Source: a virus. From it: DNA of 20,380 bases. Below are positions 16,675 to 20,380 of this stretch, piece after piece. Within the stretch, counting starts at the first letter, position 1. Each line of letters opens with the position of its first letter. The notes beneath the pieces were generated by a model. The model had not been told where the DNA came from. It did no database searches and worked only from the letters and a program-made list of their open reading frames with translations. Location: positions 1 through 20,380 of IMG/VR virus record IMGVR_UViG_3300020562_000023, one strand, 5' to 3'. The position numbers and the translations under genes are program-made.

Positions 16675-17595
16675 TTATGAGCCGTAACTTGCGGCTCCCA
16701 CATAACCTCTTGCGGTACCAACTCCAGTAGTATCAGTAGCAACAACACCTGTATTTGACACTAGGTTGGTCATTGATTTATTAGTGTCTCCATATCCAAA
16801 TATAGCTTGACCAGAACTACCAAAATTAGTGGCTGCAAGATAACCTCTAGCAGTACCAACTCCAGTAGTATCAGTAGCAACAACACCAGTGTTACTTACT
16901 AGGTTAGTCATAGAAACACCAGAAGCACTTGAGTTCAACCCATATCCAAATATAGCTTTGTCTGTGCCGTATCCTGCCGCAGCTAATCCAAATCTAGCAG
17001 TACCGACTCCAGTGGTATTATTAGCAACGACACCTGTGTTGCTTACTAAGTTGGTTATTGATACTCCAGTAGGGAATGAGGTAGTTCCGTATCCAAAAAT
17101 AGCTTTGTCTGTGCCGTATCTTGCGGCTGCTAGTTCACTTCTAGCAGTACCGACTCCAGTAGTATCAGTAGCAACAACACCAGTGTTACTTACTAAATTT
17201 GTTACTGACGTACCAAATCCATATCCAAATATAGCTTTATCTGTTCCATAACCAGCGGCCGCTGGATAAGCTCTAGCAGTACCAACTCCAGTAGTATCAG
17301 TAGCAACTATCCCTGCATTACTTACTTTGTTGGTCATTGATACTTGAACACCTGTATTTCCATATCCAAAAATAGCTTTATCACCTCCGTAACCAGCGGC
17401 TCCCACTCCATATCTAGCAGTACCAACTCCAGTTGTATCTGCGGCTACTACACCTGTGTTTGATACTAAGTTAGTCATTGACAGATTAGAACCATTATAC
17501 CCATATCCAAATATAGCTCGTATTCCAGCCGGTGGTATGTATGGCTCAATACTAATCCCACCCGATATAGTTGCACCTTCAAATATTATTGGCAT
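16675..17595 (-). CDS. Kelch-like six-bladed propeller protein, copy C (306 aa)
   Basis: First gene of the kelch-like cluster in transcription order. It has the same N-terminus, then six units. Loops are YNGSNLS, NTGVQVS, FGTS, TTSFPTGVS, LNSSASGVS and DTNKS, including the shortest of the set (FGTS). Unit 5 to unit 6 departs from the pattern: AATNFGSSGQ-AIFGYG replaces AAAGYGTD-KAIFGYG, and unit 2 has MTNKVSNAGIV. The protein ends AASYGS. Several blades in this gene share nearly the same DNA around the VVATDTTGVGT segment, suggesting local homogenisation. A GCTAAATA late promoter and AAAGGA ribosome site precede it, so it probably drives the whole C-B-A, micro-ORF and Gly-rich transcript. As with its paralogues, the propeller fold is a prediction from the repeat pattern. 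Confidence 0.8.
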   Translation of the reverse strand: MPIIFEGATISGGISIEPYIPPAGIRAIFGYGYNGSNLSMTNLVSNTGVVAADTTGVGTARYGVGAAGYGGDKAIFGYGNTGVQVSMTNKVSNAGIVATDTTGVGTARAYPAAAGYGTDKAIFGYGFGTSVTNLVSNTGVVATDTTGVGTARSELAAARYGTDKAIFGYGTTSFPTGVSITNLVSNTGVVANNTTGVGTARFGLAAAGYGTDKAIFGYGLNSSASGVSMTNLVSNTGVVATDTTGVGTARGYLAATNFGSSGQAIFGYGDTNKSMTNLVSNTGVVATDTTGVGTARGYVGAASYGS

Positions 17596-17614
17596 ATTAT
17601 GTTATCCTTTATGT

Positions 17615-17622
17615 TATTTAGC
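17615..17622 (-). promoter_or_regulatory. Probable late promoter for the kelch-like cluster
   Basis: The minus strand reads GCTAAATA, a variant of the GCATAAATA box used elsewhere in the window. It ends 19 nt before the ATG at 17595, with AAAGGA in between at good spacing. No other promoter-like box is seen upstream of the B, A or Gly-rich genes, so these are likely read from here. Confidence 0.5.
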
Positions 17623-17680
17623 AAAAAAACATAGTATACTAATAAGCTATTACTATATGTGTAAGACATTTTTAGCCAAC

Positions 17681-17705
17681 AAAAAAGCACTACGAATAGT
17701 GCTTT
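17681..17705 (-). terminator. Rho-independent terminator after the 179-aa gene
   Basis: A perfect 9-bp inverted repeat (AAAGCACTA / TAGTGCTTT, 17684-17692 and 17697-17705) has a four-base loop that reads TTCG on the minus strand. On that strand the stem runs straight into six T (17686-17681). It lies 30 nt beyond the stop of the 179-aa gene. The gap from here to the kelch cluster start (about 17606-17680) holds the next late promoter and no gene. Confidence 0.85.
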
Positions 17706-17734
17706 ATTGTAACTTCCCATCCCAAGGGTTGATT

Positions 17735-18274
17735 TTAATCTCTATCGTCACTCATACCTACATAGTATAATAACGTTAAACCATATATGATACACATTAA
17801 TGGCAATCCATAATTAATAAGCATTGCAGGTAAACGCTCATCAGCTAACATACTATTAACCATGGTAGGATCATTCACAGGTGTTGCCATGATGTGTGCC
17901 ATAGTATCATATATTTTATTCAATACTAAGTAAGCACTACCACCTAACACACCTAAACCACCGGCAATTGTTTTACCCATATTGTTTCCAAATCCTTCAG
18001 AAATTCCTGAACCAGCATCAGCTTTGGCTAGTGCTTCAGTTTTCTTTTTAGCTTCTTCAGCACTTTTACTAGTTTTCAAAATGTTAATTAATTCATTTTT
18101 TCTACTCTGTGCTTGTTTATATGCTTGTTGCGCTTTAGGAGATGAGGCTAAAAACTTATCTAATAAACCTGATACTTTTGATTGTAACCATTCTCCAATA
18201 CCCTCATCAAGTTGTTGTTGTTCACTTGCTTCATTGATGAGGTCTATGTAATTTCTAAATAAGTCCGTACTCAT
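17735..18274 (-). CDS. Small two-helix membrane protein with capsid-targeting-like N-terminus (179 aa)
   Basis: I do not recognise a named family. The N-terminus, LFRNYIDLINEASEQQQLDE, resembles the capsid-targeting peptides of T4 internal proteins (which I recall as YQEFIAEA). It holds two candidate prohead-protease sites of the (I/L)xE type, after E15 and E24. Residues 45-85 are Lys/Ala/Gln-rich and probably helical or coiled. Two hydrophobic segments follow, about 103-124 (IAGGLGVLGGSAYLVL) and 150-173 (MLINYGLPLMCIIYGLTLLY), and the tail is acidic (SDDRD). Its place next to the major capsid gene, with its own late promoter and terminator, fits a virion protein. One possibility is a protein packaged in the head and ejected into the host membrane; an ordinary late membrane protein is the simpler alternative. 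AAAGGA precedes the start. Confidence 0.78.
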   Translation of the reverse strand: MSTDLFRNYIDLINEASEQQQLDEGIGEWLQSKVSGLLDKFLASSPKAQQAYKQAQSRKNELINILKTSKSAEEAKKKTEALAKADAGSGISEGFGNNMGKTIAGGLGVLGGSAYLVLNKIYDTMAHIMATPVNDPTMVNSMLADERLPAMLINYGLPLMCIIYGLTLLYYVGMSDDRD

Positions 18275-18290
18275 AATAATTCCTTTAATA

Positions 18291-18298
18291 TATTTATG
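18291..18298 (-). promoter_or_regulatory. T4-type late promoter for the 179-aa gene
   Basis: The minus strand reads AGCATAAATAT. The box ends 16 nt before the ATG at 18274, leaving a leader of about 11 nt that holds AAAGGA. The TAA inside the box is also the stop codon of the HNH endonuclease gene, so promoter and stop are the same bases. Confidence 0.7.
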
Positions 18299-19055
18299 CT
18301 ATCTTACGCTTTTTGCCACCAAGTTGCCAACCATCATCTAAGTAACTTTGTAGTACATCCTTCTTTACTTTCTTCTCTGTATTGTCTTTGTTGATACTTA
18401 TATTACCAAGTACAGCGTTGGCTACATTAGCTCCGTGTGTCTTTACTTTTGCTACACCTTTTTGTGTTATAGAACGCTTTAGTTTTTCTTCTTCACTCAT
18501 AGGACCTTTAGATTTACCTTTAAGTGCTAAACTTTGTTTTTGTTTTGTTTCTTCACTTGCTATATAACCTGCTCTACTTTCTTTCCACTTAGCAATAGTT
18601 TCTTCTGATTTTGGTGCTCTTTGTAATGCGGCATTTCTTAAATTTTTTCTATGTTCATCTGTTATTTCTACTCCACCTTTATTCCATGGTACAAGATTTT
18701 TAGATTTCATAATCTTTGAATGATTCTCAGCGTGTTCTATTCTATATTTTTCATAAACTCTGGAAGTAATTGCTGATGAGTATCGTTGATGTGTATCTCC
18801 TATTGCCCTCATACCCATCAACGCATATATCATTTTACTTCGTGCTTCTCCATCAGTCATTTTAACTAATAGCCAATGACAAATGAAATGCTCACGGGCT
18901 GATAGATATGTTAGATTAGATTTATCATTAGACCCGCCTAAAGATTGAGGCATAATATGATGCCGTTCTCGTCCGGGTGCTTTGCTCCAATTACGAGAAA
19001 CTGAACGGTCTATAAATTTATGATATAGTTTGGTATATTTATTTTCTTTGTACAT
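18294..19055 (-). CDS. HNH homing endonuclease with NUMOD3-like DNA-binding repeats (253 aa)
   Basis: A free-standing homing endonuclease, which cuts DNA of phages lacking it so that its gene is copied in. The N-terminal half holds the HNH core: RHHIMPQSLGG (H32-H33), N47 in SNLTYLS, H56 and H60 in AREHFICHWLL. After PWNKGG (about 123-128) come NUMOD3-like helical repeats: DEHRKNLRNAA, SEETIAKWKESRAG, SEETKQKQSLALKGKSKG, SEEEKLKRSITQKG. The C-terminus has VLQSYLDDGWQLGGKK, an ending common in phage HNH proteins. I chose the ATG at 19055. A further in-frame ATG lies at 19082, but it adds nine unlike residues, has no ribosome site and sits beside the upstream terminator. The gene lies just after gp23, a frequent homing site in T4-like phages. 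No intron is evident. Confidence 0.85.
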   Translation of the reverse strand: MYKENKYTKLYHKFIDRSVSRNWSKAPGRERHHIMPQSLGGSNDKSNLTYLSAREHFICHWLLVKMTDGEARSKMIYALMGMRAIGDTHQRYSSAITSRVYEKYRIEHAENHSKIMKSKNLVPWNKGGVEITDEHRKNLRNAALQRAPKSEETIAKWKESRAGYIASEETKQKQSLALKGKSKGPMSEEEKLKRSITQKGVAKVKTHGANVANAVLGNISINKDNTEKKVKKDVLQSYLDDGWQLGGKKRKIA

Positions 19056-19093
19056 AATAGTATTTATGCCAATACTTGACATTCTACTATTAT
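19054..19093 (-). promoter_or_regulatory. Inverted repeat enclosing the HNH start codon and its late promoter
   Basis: ATAATAGTA at 19054-19062 and TACTATTAT at 19085-19093 are perfect 9-bp complements around a 22-nt loop. A smaller alternative hairpin (AGTATT / AATACT, 19059-19064 and 19071-19076) lies within. In a transcript reading through from gp23, the first two bases of the start codon would be paired. A transcript from the internal late promoter would lack the 5' arm. This matches the logic known for T4 I-TevI, where upstream transcripts are translationally silenced. Confidence 0.5.
19061..19068 (-). promoter_or_regulatory. T4-type late promoter at the HNH endonuclease start
   Basis: The minus strand reads GGCATAAATAC. 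The box ends only 5 nt before the ATG at 19055, so the expected transcript start falls on or beside the start codon. The box lies inside an inverted repeat (19054-19093). Confidence 0.6.
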
Positions 19094-19098
19094 ATCAT

Positions 19099-19121
19099 AA
19101 AAAAGAGTGCCGAAGCACCCT
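19099..19121 (-). terminator. Rho-independent terminator after gp23
   Basis: On the minus strand, AGGGTGC-TTCG-GCACTCT (19121-19104) forms a 7-bp stem with one G-T pair and a C(TTCG)G tetraloop, followed by a run of T. It lies 45 nt beyond the gp23 stop and should separate the abundant capsid message from the HNH gene. Confidence 0.85.
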
Positions 19122-19129
19122 TTTGATTG

Positions 19130-19153
19130 CAGATTGTCCCGAAAGACAATCTG
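19130..19153 (-). other. Second hairpin in the gp23 3' untranslated region
   Basis: A perfect 9-bp inverted repeat, CAGATTGTC (19130-19138) and GACAATCTG (19145-19153), with a 6-nt loop. It lies between the gp23 stop (19166) and the terminator. It lacks its own T-run, so it is more likely an RNA-stabilising 3' structure or part of a tandem terminator. Confidence 0.65.
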
Positions 19154-19165
19154 ATGTACCCAATT

Positions 19166-20362
19166 TCACTGAAAAGTTAAATTTTGTACTGCTATTTCGC
19201 CAACATAGTCGGCAGCATTACCAAATGAGCTGGCCGTATTCGTTAATTCGATGTAACCATATCTGGTCATAAAACTAACTACTGGTTCGAATGTTGATGG
19301 ATCCAATACAACTCCACTGCTCATCAATGGAATGTATGGGCAATAGAATGCGGCTGCATCAGTTTCGCTAGAACCTTTATAACCAACTAGTACTGGAATA
19401 GTATCAGCGGCATAACTGTCAACGAACACACGCATAGCGCCGTTCAATGTACCAACAAACTTAGTGTTAGTTGGAGCTTCGAATGTACCTTCTGTTGTAC
19501 GAGCAAAAGCACTAGTAGTTGCAGATTGCAATACTGTTAATGCGGCGCTAGAAACAACAGCCCAGTTACCTGCGCCACGACGTGTACGTTGGGCGATCAA
19601 GTTAGCAACACGGTTGATAAGAACAGCTAAGGCAGCGTGTTCGTCACCAACGTAAGTAGCTGTACCTGATACAGTAGCTTGGTTGAATGTAAACTCAGTA
19701 GATGCTAATGTACGCAATGACAATAGAATCTCTTGGTCAATCTCAGCAGTAATCTCTTGTGCAAGAGCTGCCATGATTTCTGCTTCTACGTCGATACCAT
19801 GTTGAGACTGAGCATCTTGTGCTGCCTCAAATGTCCAACGTGCTTGCAATTTACGTGACTTAGCTTCAACAGCTTGACGTAGAATCTGAACACTGATTTG
19901 CTTACCACCGTTGCCTTCTAGGGCAGCAGTATCGTTAGCAGTGTAATATTCAGATGTTCCACCAGCTTGCGGTGTGCGTGAATATGCTTGAGCAATCAAG
20001 AATGGACTTAGTGCTTCTTGACCAGCTGTTACGCTAGTTGCGGCAGTACTATTGTCTGTTAATGATTGAGCATAACGTACACGTAGAGTGTGAATCTGAC
20101 CAACTGGTCCTGTCATTGGCTGAACGCCTACCAATTCGTTAGCGATAACGGTTGGCATGACACGACGAATAACTGGAAGAATCACACGGTTTAGTGTAGC
20201 GATATTACCAGCTGTAGTTGTACCGGCTGAAGATTCAGCTAGTAACTGTTTTTTGGTGTTTTCTAAAATAACACCCATTGTTGAACGGCGAGTTCCTTTT
20301 AAGCCTTCTAACAGAGCTTCTTTGGTCTCGTCCCAACGGCTTTCTAAGAGTACTTTTGACAT
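19166..20362 (-). CDS. 23: Major capsid protein, T4 gp23 family (398 aa)
   Basis: It forms the hexameric shell of the T4-like head. Family features seen: VILPVIRRVMPTVIANELVG then VQPMTGPVGQIHTLRVRYA (about 60-96), QAVEAKSRKLQARWTFEAAQ and HGIDVEAEIMAALAQEI in the middle, then RRGAGNWAVVSS, MRVFVDSYA, LVGYKGSSETDAAAFYCPYI and FEPVVSFMTRYGY toward the end. The first part (MSKVLLESRWDETKEALLEG ...) is a probable scaffold-binding propeptide. LAE at 41-43 is a candidate prohead-protease site, giving a mature protein of about 355 residues. At 398 residues it is shorter than T4 gp23 (521), probably lacking most of the T4 insertion domain. AGGAG lies about 9 nt before the ATG; its promoter is outside the window. 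Tandem hairpins follow the stop. Confidence 0.96.
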   Translation of the reverse strand: MSKVLLESRWDETKEALLEGLKGTRRSTMGVILENTKKQLLAESSAGTTTAGNIATLNRVILPVIRRVMPTVIANELVGVQPMTGPVGQIHTLRVRYAQSLTDNSTAATSVTAGQEALSPFLIAQAYSRTPQAGGTSEYYTANDTAALEGNGGKQISVQILRQAVEAKSRKLQARWTFEAAQDAQSQHGIDVEAEIMAALAQEITAEIDQEILLSLRTLASTEFTFNQATVSGTATYVGDEHAALAVLINRVANLIAQRTRRGAGNWAVVSSAALTVLQSATTSAFARTTEGTFEAPTNTKFVGTLNGAMRVFVDSYAADTIPVLVGYKGSSETDAAAFYCPYIPLMSSGVVLDPSTFEPVVSFMTRYGYIELTNTASSFGNAADYVGEIAVQNLTFQ

Positions 20363-20380
20363 TTTATATTTCTCCTAAAT

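Larger units (their letters stand above)
14743..17595 (-). repeat. Array of 18 kelch-like blade repeats over three genes
   Basis: Eighteen copies of an approximately 138-nt coding unit, six per gene. The scaffold segments (AIFGYG, TNLVSNTG, GVGTAR) are almost invariant, while the loop of 4-12 residues after FGYG and the three residues after GTAR differ in nearly every copy. DNA of scaffold segments varies mostly at synonymous positions, so the protein pattern is under constraint. The gene junctions are also repeated: the stretch from ribosome site through ATISGGISIEPY is nearly identical between copies. Confidence 0.85.

Noticed and set aside
14743-17595. CRISPR-like regular repeats or a diversity-generating retroelement target
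   Set aside because: The repeats are in-frame coding units of about 138 nt with variable-length loops. No reverse transcriptase, template repeat or cas gene is present, and loop changes include length changes rather than only A-to-N substitutions.
19056-19082. Nine-residue N-terminal extension of the HNH protein from the ATG at 19082
   Set aside because: No ribosome site, it lies between the terminator and the late promoter, and the family usually begins close to the KYTKLYHKFIDR segment. It cannot be fully excluded.

Overview
The window is a late, virion-structural region of a T4-like contractile-tailed phage (myovirus) of AT-rich environmental type. The anchor is a clear gp23-family major capsid protein at 19166-20362. 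Further support comes from T4-type late promoters of the form GCATAAATA, an N-terminal domain shared with cyanophage-type virion structural proteins, and the fibre and Gly-rich adhesin families typical of aquatic T4-like phages. The host cannot be named from this sequence. All real genes are on the minus strand except one small zinc/HNH-like gene at 13382-13747, so the transcription order runs from high to low coordinates.

Layout in transcription order. (1) 20362-19166: gp23, followed by a 9-bp hairpin and a UUCG-loop terminator. (2) 19055-18294: HNH homing endonuclease with NUMOD3-like repeats. Its late promoter lies inside an inverted repeat at its start codon. (3) 18274-17735: 179-aa two-helix membrane protein whose N-terminus resembles a T4 capsid-targeting peptide, followed by a second UUCG-loop terminator. 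(4) 17595-14743: three tandem paralogues, each six copies of a roughly 46-residue kelch-like unit, hence predicted six-bladed propellers (18 blades in all). (5) 14715-14671: a 14-codon micro-ORF that looks like a fusion relic of a kelch gene start and a Gly-rich adhesin end. It overlaps the start of (6) 14671-13742, a Gly-rich adhesin-like protein. (7) 13382-13747 (+): a small Cys-rich HNH-like gene lacking the usual histidines. (8) 13284-1: four very large repetitive fibre-like proteins of 2110, 675, 1203 and at least 416 residues. They share interchangeable modules, and the last one runs off the window.

Read together, the region is a capsid gene followed by a large host-recognition locus. 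The long Asn/Gly-rich repeat proteins are probable tail-fibre shafts or baseplate-attached filaments. The kelch-like propellers and Gly-rich protein are candidate receptor-binding or decoration modules. Duplicated modules, near-identical tracts and the fusion relic indicate active recombination in this locus. Late promoters are visible before the 2110-aa and 1203-aa genes, the first kelch gene, the 179-aa gene and both endonuclease-like genes. The remaining genes appear to be read as downstream cistrons. There are no tRNAs, CRISPR arrays or insertion sequences, and no gene-free stretch longer than about 150 bases.
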